Position numbers and translations under genes: made by a program. Below, in pieces: positions 46,141 to 57,446 of a DNA stretch of 64,000 nucleotides; position 1 is the stretch's first letter, and the number at the start of each line of letters is the position of its first letter. Under the pieces are notes generated by a model that had not been told where the DNA came from, made no database searches, and saw only the letters and a program-made list of their open reading frames with translations. The DNA comes from Mytilus trossulus (Eukaryota > Mollusca > Bivalvia > Mytilida > Mytilidae). The stretch spans positions 13,097,911 to 13,161,910 of the forward strand of contig NC_086376.1 of NCBI RefSeq assembly GCF_036588685.1, written 5' to 3'.

Positions 46141-47045
46141 CAATATTAACGCCAAAATATGCAATCTTTAATGACTTGACAACAGTATCGTAATTATATC
46201 CCTTCTTAATAAGTCTATTCAAAGGTTTTGTAAGTTTCTGAGGTGAATACTGACACCTTTGTGCTTTATAAAGAATATTTCCATAAAAAATTGGATGTGA
46301 AATACCTGAACGTATAAGAAGTCTGCATGTTGAGCTATATTTACAATGATGTCTTTATACCGATGATAAAATTTAGTAAATGTTTTGACTAGTTTGTGAT
46401 ATCGAAAACCCTGGTGTAATAATTTTTCAGTAATACATAAATTTCTCTCGTTAAAATCTAAAACATTGTTACATACACGAGCGAATCGTACAAGTTGAGA
46501 TACATAAACACCGTAAGATGGTGACAAGGGAACGTCACCATCTTAAAACGGGTAATTAAAGATAGGAAATGAAAAATCATCCCTTTTATCATACATTTTA
46601 GTATTCAGCTTTCCGTTAGTGATTTAGATATCAAGATAGAGGAAAGGGCAGTGGTCATTGTTAGTATTAGCTTTATTTAAAGTAAGTTCAGCAGGATAAA
46701 TTTCATTAATATACATACTGAAGTCGTCATTATTGAGAGCCAAAATATCATCCAAATATCTAAAAGTATTATTAAATTTGTTAATCAGATGTTGTTTTGA
46801 TGGGTCTTTGCTTATTTTTGTCATAAATTGTAACTCATAACAATACAAAAAGAGGTCCGCAATAAGTGGTGCACAGTTAGTCCCCATTGGAACTCCGATA
46901 ATCTGACGATATACGGAATCCCCAAAGCGAACAAAAATGTTATCTAGTAAAAATTCAAGGGCATATATAGTATCAAAGCATGTCCAATTAACATTTGCAT
47001 GTTTGAGAACGGAAGTGTCATTTCTTAAGTGGAAGCAGCAAATAA
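46141..47045 (-). mobile_element. Reverse transcriptase fragment, copy 3 (longest)
   Basis: The minus strand encodes, near 46990-46870, VRFGDSVYRQIIGVPMGTNC; then [34 protein letters not shown] (catalytic YLDD), EIYPAELTLNKAN, and after a stop [20 protein letters not shown] and FYHRYKDII at 46500-46370. It keeps the palm core but has stops between segments and lacks both ends. It is the best copy for family assignment. Sense to FREP-4, in intron 3. Confidence 0.88.
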
Positions 47046-48199
47046 TCTCCCTTACTTAATAATGATACTGAACATTTATAAAGTGTCCAATATAAAAATA
47101 TTCTAATGCGCTGTACATTCAGCATGGTAAATAGACCAAATCAAAGAAAAAAACATAAAACATACATTAATTTCAGACAAAATTTCTATGACCATTAATG
47201 TTTTTGAGTCGGTATAAAAATAACTTTAATAGTAAATGATTAAAACCTAAAAGAAGCATCTTATCAATTATTGGAAAAAATATTCAATGCGGAAAAACTT
47301 TCACAATCGGTTTTTAATTTCTCAAAGCCCCTTTTCTGATAATACTGTTATAAGTAAACATATAAATTGTTTCCGACTAATTACAACAGCACAACCAAAT
47401 GTCATCAAGACAAACAGAACTACAGAGAAAACTTAAGATTGAGAAACGAATCCATACCAAAATTTTGTGGTGAACTATGACACTTCAGATAGTGAAGCAG
47501 TTTCCATTCAATTAAAGTATTTACCAAGCCAATGTTCTTTGTTAAGAGTCTGCTTTATACTCATTCCATCCTCTGTAAAAGTTAACGTCACCATTCATTC
47601 GTCTCTGAAAGACCTAAATCAAAGAATACATTATGCAAATCTTTTGTTTTATACATATGTATCTATAAATTATTTTCTAAAAGTAAATGCAAAATGCGAA
47701 CTTAATTCACTTTTTTATCAATTTTACAGGTGTTGATCTTTCTAATAAAACCGGTCAAATTTCCCTACATCAAACAGGCTCATTTTTAACATTGCAACTT
47801 CTATTGCCACTTTAATCTCCTTTCGTCTTTTGCATCATATCGGCAAAGAAACGTTAAATATTTAGTTAGCATCGTTTGCATTATAATGCATTACACCAAT
47901 GCTGGCGTGTACAACCCATGTTTCATGAATATCCATTATCAGGAACACTCGAAATTAGTAAAAAATTAGTAAAAAATAATTTTCCCCCGAGGGTATCACC
48001 AGCCCAGTAGTCAGCACTTCGGTGTTGACATGAACATCAATTATATGGTCATTTTTATAAATTTTCTGTTTACTAAACTTTGAATTTTTCGAAAAACTAA
48101 GGATTTTCTAACCCCGTATTTGGCACAATTTTTTGGAATTTTTTATCCTCAATGCTCTTCAACTTTGTATTTATTTGGCTTTTAACTATTTTGATCTGA

Positions 48200-48243
48200 G
48201 CGTCACTGATGAGTCTTATGTAGACGAAAAGCGCGTCTGGCGT
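48200..48243 (+). ncRNA. Hammerhead ribozyme, retrozyme B, stem III changed
   Basis: GCGTCA, CTGATGA, GTCTTATGTAGAC, GAAA, then AGCGCG instead of CGCGCG, breaking the first stem III pair. The core is otherwise intact. Confidence 0.75.
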
Positions 48244-49032
48244 ATAAAATTATAATCCTGGTACTTTTAATTACTATTAACTGATCGTAGATTCGTGTAC
48301 GCAAGATCTGAGTTTCGTCTACAAAAGACATATCAGTAACACTTCAATAAAACTTATAAAGGCCAATAGAAGAACGAAATTGAAACGCACTCGGGACAAA
48401 AACATTGTACGAAGATCAGCTATGGTTATATATTTCTAGTAGAGAACCCCCTTCTTATTATGAGGTTTTGTAAACAGGATATTTTAAATGTATCAGTTTA
48501 TAGGAACATATATGTTTTTATGAATTTTTGAAAAACTACGGCTTTTCTACTTCAGGAATATATTACCTTTAATAGCTGTATTTGGCAAAACGTTTAGGAA
48601 CTTTTGGTCCTCAATGCTTTTCAACGTCGTACTTTATATGGCATTTTAAACATTTTTGGATTTGAGCGTCAATGATGAGTCTTTTGTAAACGAAACGCAT
48701 GTCTGACGTAAATATGAAATTTTAATCCTGGAATCTATGATGAGTTAATTTGCAACCACTTGTTCGATGCCACTGCTGGTGGAGATTTATTTCCTCGAGG
48801 GTATTAGCAGCTAAGTAATCAGCACTTCTGTGTTGACTTGAGTTATCATTGATATGTTCATAATTAGAAATTAACTGTTAACAAAACTTTGAATACTTGA
48901 AAAACTACGGCTTTTCTACCTCAGGAATAGATTACCTTAACTGTATTTGGCAAAACGTTTAGGAATTTTTGGTCCTCAATGCTCTTCATTGTTGTACTTC
49001 AGTTGGCCTTTTTATAACATTGTTTTATTCGA

Positions 49033-49076
49033 GCGTCACTGATGAGTCTTTTGTAGACGAAACGCGCGTCTGACGT
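49033..49076 (+). ncRNA. Type I hammerhead ribozyme, retrozyme B
   Basis: Stem I GCGTCA pairs with TGACGT; core CTGATGA; stem II GTCT-TTTGT-AGAC; GAAA; stem III CGCGCG; UC. It has the best stem I of the subfamily B copies. Antisense to FREP-4. Confidence 0.88.
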
Positions 49077-49396
49077 AAATATAAAATTTTAATCCTGGTA
49101 TCTATGATGATTTTATTTGCAACCACTTGGTCGATGCCACTGCTTGTGGAGATTTATTTCCCCGAGGGTATTAGCAGCTAAGTAATCAGCACTTCTGTGT
49201 TGACTTGAGTTATTGATATGTTCATAATTATAAATTAACTGTTAACAAAACTTTTAATACTTGAAAAACTACGGCTTTTCTACCTCAAGATTAGATTACC
49301 TTAGCTGTATTTGGCAAAAAGTTTAGGAGTTTTTGGTCCTCAATGCTCTTCAATGTTGTACTTCAGTTGGCCTTTTTATAACATTGTTTTATTCGA

Positions 49397-49440
49397 GCGT
49401 CACTGATGAGTCTTTTGTAGACGAAACGCGCGTCTGACTT
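49397..49440 (+). ncRNA. Type I hammerhead ribozyme, retrozyme B
   Basis: As 49033-49076, with stem I 3' arm TGACTT. The core is complete. The next monomer (49744-49792) is broken by five extra bases inside CTGATGA, and the previous one (48665-48708) has lost C3. Confidence 0.85.
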
Positions 49441-50936
49441 AAGTATAAAATTTTAATCCTGGTATCTATGATGACTTTATTTGCAACCACTTGGTCGATG
49501 CCACAGCTGGTGGAGATTAATTTCCCGGAGGGTATCACCAGCCCACTCAGTGTTGACATGAGTTATCATTCATAAGTTCATAATTATAAATTAACTGATA
49601 ACAAAACTTTGAATTTTTGAAAAACTACGGCTTTTCTACCTCAGAAATAGATTACCTTAGCTGTATTTGGCAAAACTTTTAGGAATTTTTGGTTCTCAAT
49701 GCTCTTGGACTTTATTTGGCCCCTTTAATCATTTTTTTATTCGAGCGTCACTGAACGAATGAGTCTTTTGTAGACGAAACGCGCGTCTGACGTAAGTATA
49801 AAATTTTAATCCTTGTATCTATGAAGAATTTATTAATTAATACATAGAATGTTGCATAAATGTATCATACAAACGTACTGTCCATCCTCCGTCTACATTT
49901 TCTGTTTCCATATCACAGAAGACATTGATGCCATATCCTTGAGGATATATTTTGTACACACCACTGCCTCTGTTGATATCAATGTCACCACAGTCTATAG
50001 GAAGTCTGGTATTTGATTCATCTATAAGGAAATAAAAATAAAAATAACTCGGAATACATTTAAAGTAACGCCGAAGATATACTAGATAATATAACCATGT
50101 GCAATGCCCAGAGAAAATTATTTAAAGTTTCAATGAAACAGTCCAATTTCATATTTTCGATGAACACATTAATATTATTCCTACATACCACCATGACAAA
50201 CATATATATCTATATATCTTTTATAGCTGACTATGCGGTATATGCTTTGCTCATTGTTGAGGCCGTACGGTGACCTATAGTTGTTAATGTCTGTGTAATT
50301 TTTTTGTCTCTTGTAGACAGTTGTCTCATTGGCAATCATACCACATCTTCCTTTTTATATGAGTTCGAATCCCGACCTTGGAAGAACAAAATTTTGCGGA
50401 TATCTAACATTGTTAAGACGAATTTTTACATTCATTCTAATATATATAATTATATATACGAATACATGTATATCAAAAAGAGTTTAGTTGACTAAATACT
50501 GGTACTTTTTTGTTCTTGTTCTTTTTATCGTTAATTCAGAGACAAGTCAGTTTACGCTAAATTTGTTCTGCGATGAAAAGGCGTGAATATCTTATATTAA
50601 GGCAACAGTTGTTCATATAGTCTATCTCAAGCTTAATTTGACATTGTCTGCAGTTAAAAATATCTTTTCGGTTTAAATATCAAAATAATCGCATCAGACG
50701 AGACATATAAAATTGTAATAAAATTCAAAATGAGATAAGCGTTTACTCCATGAAAATATGAAATGTGCAAACGCGCGAAATATGTATCATTAAAATAAAA
50801 AGCTAAAACTTAACTGTGGTGAACGACGCCTCTTTCTGTGTTAATGGTACTTACTGTTGTTTGAAATACTTGCAGATTTTACTATTCTGATAGCAAATAA
50901 AACAAGAGACGCTGCTTTCCATAAAGAAGATGCCAT

Positions 50937-53599
50937 TTCGATACTTCAACGTAAACCTCAACAATCGACGATCTAGAGAGATCTGCGTAATAGAACATAA
51001 TCTGTGTGTAATGATTCACAAATCAAAACATTTGGGATCAAGGCCGTTTTCGCTTCTGAAAGTTTTGACGCACGATACTAGACGTAAATATTTAAACGAA
51101 GTTTTACAGCTGTGTTATTTTTCCCTCTATCTGAATCATAAATCATTTGGGATTCCTAGATATGTATACGATTGTCCGATACAAAATTATTTTTTTTAAC
51201 TCATAATTTAGCTCTAAAAAAAAATTTTTAAATGTTAAATTATCATGATTAAATACAAAACCCTTATCACTAATCGCAATGAATTGCACTGAATATCATT
51301 TAACATTAAATAGGTATGTAACCGTGACGAGAACAGTTTATGCAAAATATCTAAACACCTTAGTTTTTCTACTGAGATTCAAAATTAAATCTCAAAATCC
51401 GAAAGGAAAGGTTAACTTATGATTGTTTTAACTTTTCTTGTTTGCCTGCGGTATAAAGCAATTTATCTTTTTTTTTTACATACTCACCGCTTATTGTGAT
51501 TATAGTTTGCCTGGTCCTATGCGTAGTGATCTCTGGTCGACGAAATAGAAGTCACTGTCATTAAAAATATATATGACCTGCAGTTCACATCGTGTCTATG
51601 TCTATGGATATAATGTCATTTTTTGTACAAAAAGCTATTGGAATAACAATAATTTTATATTTGTCATAGATATAGGCAAATGTGGTATTAGTGCCAATGA
51701 GACAACTCTCCATTCAAGTAACACTTTATAAAAGAAAACCATTTTAGGTGAATATACGACCTTTAACAAGGAGCCTTGGTTCACACCGAATAGCAAGCTA
51801 TCAGGGGCCCAAAAAATTCTATTGTAAAATTATTATAACGGGGAAACCCACGGTCTATATAAAGACGAGAAACGAGAAACACGTATGAACTACATAAACT
51901 ACTGTAACTGTTTTCCATATCATTATCAAAGCTTATTTCGATTTTTCGAGAGGACCAATACACTCTATATTTCTATAATAAAGGTCACAGCTTTTGGGAA
52001 CTTTTGGTCCTCAGTGCTCTTCAATTCTGTACTTGTTTCGGCTTTCAAACTTTTTTCATCCGGGCGTCACTGGTGAGTCTTGTGTGGAAGAAACGCACGT
52101 CTGGCGTATTTAATTTTAAACCTGGTATCTTTTGTTAGCTATTATTCGATTGTTTCTCAGTTCTATATGTTCTCCCGTTTATTTGTATTGAAGTCCTGTA
52201 ATGTAATGTTGTAATTTTATTGTTATATCTAACATTGCCATAAAAGTAGGAGGTTTGGCATGCCACAAAACCAGATTCAACACACCATTTTTTTTCTTTG
52301 AATGTCCTGTACCAAGTTAGGAAAATGGCCATTGTTATATCATAGTTCGTTTCTGTGTATCTTACATTTTAGTGTTGTGGTTCCGTTGTGTCGTAGTTCT
52401 CCTCTTATATTTCATGCGTTTCCTCAGTTTCAGTTTGTAATACAAATTTGTTTTATTTTCTCAATCGATTTATAAATTTCAAACAGCGGTATACTACTGT
52501 TGCCTTTATTCATTACAAATGATATTTTCCATTTGAACTATGAACAGTTTACAATACCTGATTACATTATATATAAAAGCTACAGTTGTCATTTCATATA
52601 CTTAAACCTACATCAAACCTATTACATCCTCAATGATTGCTCTTGTTCGTCGTCCACATACAAATATGTTATCGCCGGTAATTTGATTACTGGAGGCTAA
52701 TGAACAACTGAGAAAGTTGTTAGTCCAATCCCAGAATTATCGAGTTCACCAGCCCATTATATAGGAAAGGAATTACTGATGGATGCAGTTACATACTTTT
52801 TTTAGAAATTGGATGAAGCGCAAAGCAGTAAAACCAAAACAGGATAATTAGATGAATGAATCAATGCTGTTCGGTGATGAATTAAAAATCTACAATGTAC
52901 AATGAGCACACAGGTCTCAACCCCTTTTCAAAAAGACCAATGATGTGGATGCATTATTCTTCCTACGCGACCAAACATTTTTTTGGTCAAATGCAAAATT
53001 CTTGTTGTTTTCCTTTTGATGGCTTACATTAGGAACTTCACATATATACTACTGCATAAATCGCGTAGAGGATATTTTATAAAACCATCGATTTGTCGTT
53101 CTCTCCTTTGGCTTTACTTTAAAAGAACAATTATAAAGTAAAAACACAAAAATACTGAACTCCGAGGAAAATTCAAAAAGAAAAGTCCAAAATCAAAAGT
53201 CCAAACACATCAAACGAATTGATAACAATTGTCATATTCCTGACTTGGTACAGACATTTTCTTATGTAAAACCTGGTTTTATAGCTAGCTAAACCTCTCT
53301 AAATCACCTCTCTATACGCTAGACACAATTTGTTCACAAAAAAACAAAAGAAAGAAATACAGCCAGGTCGTCATGAAGGTCGACTACACACCTTTCAAAA
53401 GTTCATGCGACTGTTTTTCTAAAAAAAAAATACTTTCCGATATGTTGTGGTATTAACTCCTAAATAATAGTTGTATAAAGATCTACTCCAAATTTTCGTC
53501 CATACTCTTTATTATTTCAAGCAACATCAAAATCTGTTTTATTTCTATACGCTACTATTTCCCTTGCTCAATTGATAGATTGACTTCTTCGTCTCATTT
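50937..53599. other. Intergenic between FREP-4 and RCCD1, left part
   Basis: It holds a shortened copy of the 16952-17370 repeat at 51665-51890, a degraded retrozyme B ribozyme at 52063-52106 (CTGGTGA core), an inverted copy of the 28545-29085 repeat at 52130-52500, and a short piece of it at 53235-53300. Stretches 50940-51660 and 52500-53230 show no gene or known element. Confidence 0.6.
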
Positions 53600-54400
53600 A
53601 ACAGTCCCTTTACTGCAAGAATGGTTATCATAGATACCAATTGTCTGTTTTATGTCATGAAAAAAATAACTTTATGAAGAATCACTGGGTCTATCAACAA
53701 ATACACCAAAGATAATGTTGATCGAAATGTGCACCTTTTACATCGACAAAACATTTATGGAGTTTCGTCGATGGATTTTATTTAGTCGGTATTTCAATTG
53801 GTACGAATTGTGCGTCCCTACTAATTTCACTTCTGTCAGATAAATTAATGATGTAATGTTACTCATATTTAAGTGAATGCTTACATCATTTATATAACGG
53901 TAACCTAGTGAACTTGATATTTAGGATAACAACCGTAATTAGGAAATTTGCTTCATATATTGACGTTTTCTTAAATATTGACACGTACGAACTACTTCAA
54001 ATTAGAATCAAGCGGCATGATTTCAACTTTCTATTTGTCAAGCTCCCATTTTTCATCAGTTACATACTCTCTGTTCTGTCGTATGGCGCATATCTCCATT
54101 AAATTACGCTCAGGAATGTTCATAGTATAGATTTTACTTTTGAACACCGGTATACTACTGTTGCCTTTATTTATACAGACTTCATTAACAAGCGAGTGCT
54201 CCTTACAAAAAACTGCTACAACCGAGTTATAAGCAAGAAAAACTGATATCGACACTATAAAGGTTTTACGGTCATTGTCACAAAATGGTTCATAGATATG
54301 ATGTGTCCGTCTATACTCACTAGCGGAACAGAGCTTGTTCGATATGCTCGTGTCTTAATCAATGAACGTTATCTATGTATAACTGGTAAATGATTGATTT
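53600..54400 (+). mobile_element. Reverse transcriptase fragment, copy 4, heavily decayed
   Basis: Plus-strand pieces GISIGTNCASLL near 53790, SGTELVRYARVL near 54325 and NERYLCITGK near 54365 correspond to [23 protein letters not shown] and [10 protein letters not shown] of the other copies. The catalytic YLDD is not recognisable. Confidence 0.65.
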
Positions 54401-54680
54401 ATGGATTGTGTTACCATTTATTTGCGGTCTTAGATCTTCAGATAGAAAAGTCGTCTGATCTATAATCGTATCAAAAAATTGACATTTTTACTGAGTGTTG
54501 ACTCGCATTGAGGATGGTAAATGATTACCCTGTCCACACACCCGGTCTCTCTTTTTGTTAGTTTGTGTGATATTGTATGTGTGTGGTTGATATCTTGATT
54601 TGCACCTTATTAATAGATTGATATTATGCGATTTAAATATCGGTCAACTACTGCAGCCTTTTTATTTTTATTCATTTTTA

Positions 54681-54686
54681 TTTATT
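54681..54686 (-). promoter_or_regulatory. Possible polyadenylation signal of RCCD1
   Basis: AATAAA on the minus strand, about 230 bases below the stop codon at 54915; a second AATAAA lies at 54661-54666. No transcript evidence. Confidence 0.4.
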
Positions 54687-54914
54687 GTTATCTAAAGAAT
54701 CTTTAAACAGATATTTAATGTAAAAGACTGGCTGAAATAAATTGCTGAAGAAAAACCTTTTAATCTTTAACAAGATAATCATTGTCGTTTCCGTAGATAT
54801 AATATATATAAATAGAATATTCTCAATCTTAACAAAATAATTCCAACACCTTTGGTACTAACATTTCAAAATATAACACTATACACATATATGAATGCTT
54901 TGATGCAATTCGTT

Positions 54915-57411
54915 TTAATCTGTAAAGATGTAAGTAGACCATGGACCACAATGAACATCCTTTATCTTTGTCCCTGATCTGACGTATGACGAAACAGTTT
55001 CAAAATAGTCCCTCGTGATTTTGTCATCATGACATAACTGTCCATAGTCATTCCATCCACTGGTCAACAAGATATTATTATCTGCAATAAAAGCGTAAGA
55101 AGATACAACAGTTTATAGTATGTAGCATTTCTGTCAGGAGTTTGTACATGTGTGTTGGATTTTCTATTATTAGTACAAAAACTGCCAATGTATTATTTAA
55201 AGCATCCCAATTAATTCTTTAAGTCATTTCAGTGTGTGTTGCAATACTAGAAATGGTCACAAGTTTAAAATAAAGGATACACAGGTCAATAAAAAGCTTC
55301 ATGTCTGAATGCTGAATGTTTTTATAATCTCATTGTCCTGCACATTTTTATTTTAACTATTTGACAGACCAAAGTTTCATGCTCAATGTTACTGTAGAGT
55401 AAAACAAATATCCACAAGGAATGTAAAATAATCAGCAAAGTTCTGGAAAGCAGTTACAGTCACTTAAGTTAACAAAAAATTATCATTAATAAAAATCGCT
55501 AAATTGGAATGAGTTATCCCTTTAATAAAAGTGAGAATGGAAATGGGGAATTTGTCGAAGAGACAACAACCGTCAATAGGGTAATTAAAATTGTTAAAAG
55601 CAGATCAGAACCATCTTAACTGAAGAGAAAGTACCTTTCTCTATCCTTAATTAGAAGCCACAGTAGTTTATCAATATTCAAATTTCATTACTCCATTAAG
55701 AAAATATAAACCAAGTAATACACAAATAGCCGCAACTCTATAAATAGAGCATGCACGATGGTCAGAAGGAGGGAACCGACCGTGCAAGGGCTGTATAGCC
55801 AGTAAAGGTCGTAAAACTTCCATGTGTTGAGAAGGGATTAGAAGGAGCTTAGTGATTTCCTATGGTTATGAACCTGTGAGAAGGGGGTTGTGATTTCTTA
55901 CAGTAAAATACCTGTGAGTAGGGAATTAGTGATTTCCTATGGTAATGTACCTGTAAGTAAAGCAGTATGACGAGATCCACAACTGGCTTTTTGTATGTTG
56001 AATGTGTCCTGAAAATCTATCAAGCATGGGAGAGGGTGAATTTGTGCTGGGTCTACATTTTGTATAAACAATAAACTCTCCAACTTGTCTAACTTTTGTC
56101 TTTCTGTTGAGTCATCAGCTAAAATTTCTTCTGTGGATAGTGAAGAACTGTCAGTACTTTGTTCCTGTACAAGTTTGTTCGTACTATCATCTTTTATCAC
56201 AATGTTTTCATTAGTATGTCTGCTTTGTGGTGTTGAAGTATCTTGTTGATGCGTACCCCCGTGTTTTTCTCGAACAGTGATAGAGGGAAGACCGAGTTGT
56301 CCACTTTCGTTCCAACCCCAGCAATATATATCTCCACATTCTAAACAAATAAGTTAAACAGATAATTATAATATTCTAATTTAAGAATGCTCTGCAAAAT
56401 GAAAATAGTACTTCTCTATTGTGTTGCAAGTTGCATCTTATTAACATATACTTAGATCTCCTTCTGTCCATATAAGGTAGTCAACTGTTTAATATTTCGA
56501 TAGTTGTTATGTATTTGTCTATTAAGATAATACAGTTATTATGCTAAGATAGAAACCTGATTGAGAAGAAAATAGCCGTGTTAGATATACACTATTTCAT
56601 CGTTAAAACCAGACTGTCGAAGATGTCCAGGAGGCAGTCTAGACTGAATTTAAAGTTTTGTCAAGTGTTTCCAATATACTGATTGGTGTTTGACTACACT
56701 TACAATACTAGTGTGTTATTTCGTGCCTGGAGAGACATGCGAATCTTCGGTAGGAACACTTACAATACTATTTAATAAAGCTTTGATTCGAGCGCACCAG
56801 CATTGGGCGGAATTGGAACTCACTACATCCGTATTGATAGGCTAGTGATATATCAGTTCTACTTGGCCATGGAAGCCCCGATTTTCCAACTAAAAAATAA
56901 ACAAATACTTCGTTACATGATACCTGAAACACAAAGCGAATGCCAGCCACCAGCTGCAACAGCTAACATTTTGAGTCCCGCTAAGCTGTCTATCAACTTT
57001 GGTTCCTTTGTACTATCAACTGTTCCATGACCAAGTTGTCCTCGACTAAATAAAAATGAATACACAGTAATCAATCTACTGCTAATGTTAAGCATAAGTA
57101 AAAGCATGTGAAGACATATCCTTGCGACTCACTGTAATGTACTGGACACAGTAGGGTGCAGAAAAGCAACACACATCTCGGAAGGAGCAATCACTTTATC
57201 AAATCTGGTGAAACGACGCGATTTCTTCGGATGTGTCATTAAAAATGCATAAAAAAAGAGGCATACAATATTTTAAAGTTTCTATTTTAAATGCCATTCC
57301 CTGTGCTTTCTGTAAAATCTAAACCAATTCTTACTTTTTTCATGTTACAAATAAAGTGATCAAAACTGATAAGTAGATAAAACAGCAAGTACATCTCTTA
57401 GAACCTTTACT

Positions 57412-57446
<35 letters not shown>

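Larger units (their letters stand above)
47985..49830 (+). repeat. Five-copy tandem array of retrozyme B, period about 365
   Basis: Monomers repeat head to tail, with GATGCCACTGC at 48766, 49133 and a matching GATGCCACAGC at 49497. Each has a ribozyme region near 48200, 48665, 49033, 49397 and 49744. The first has only the 3' part of the folded domain (GTCAGCACTTCGGTGTTGAC); later copies have a decayed domain (CTTCTG loop, CTAAGTAATC). The array lies antisense in intron 2 of FREP-4 and ends about 50 bases from exon 2. Confidence 0.92.
44484..50936 (-). pseudogene. FREP-4: fibrinogen-related gene with 8-base deletion in exon 3
   Basis: Exons on the minus strand: 50936-50855, 50021-49879, 47613-47525, 45415-45251, 44734-44484. 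Exon 1 encodes a signal peptide (MASSLWKAASLVLFAIRIVK). Exon 2 gives [25 protein letters not shown] and GGWT. Exon 3 reads VFQRRMNGDVNFYRGWNEYK and is then missing eight bases where the family has GFG; the frame shifts to a stop two or three codons later, although TLNKEHWLG is still readable in the next frame. It is 89 bases long against 97 in all three sisters. Exons 4 (YSNFKVGNEATKFNM) and 5 ([31 protein letters not shown], ending MMLRRMK) are intact. Splice sites are all normal. Without the deletion the product would be 245 residues. It is either a young pseudogene, a null allele or an assembly error. Confidence 0.85.
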
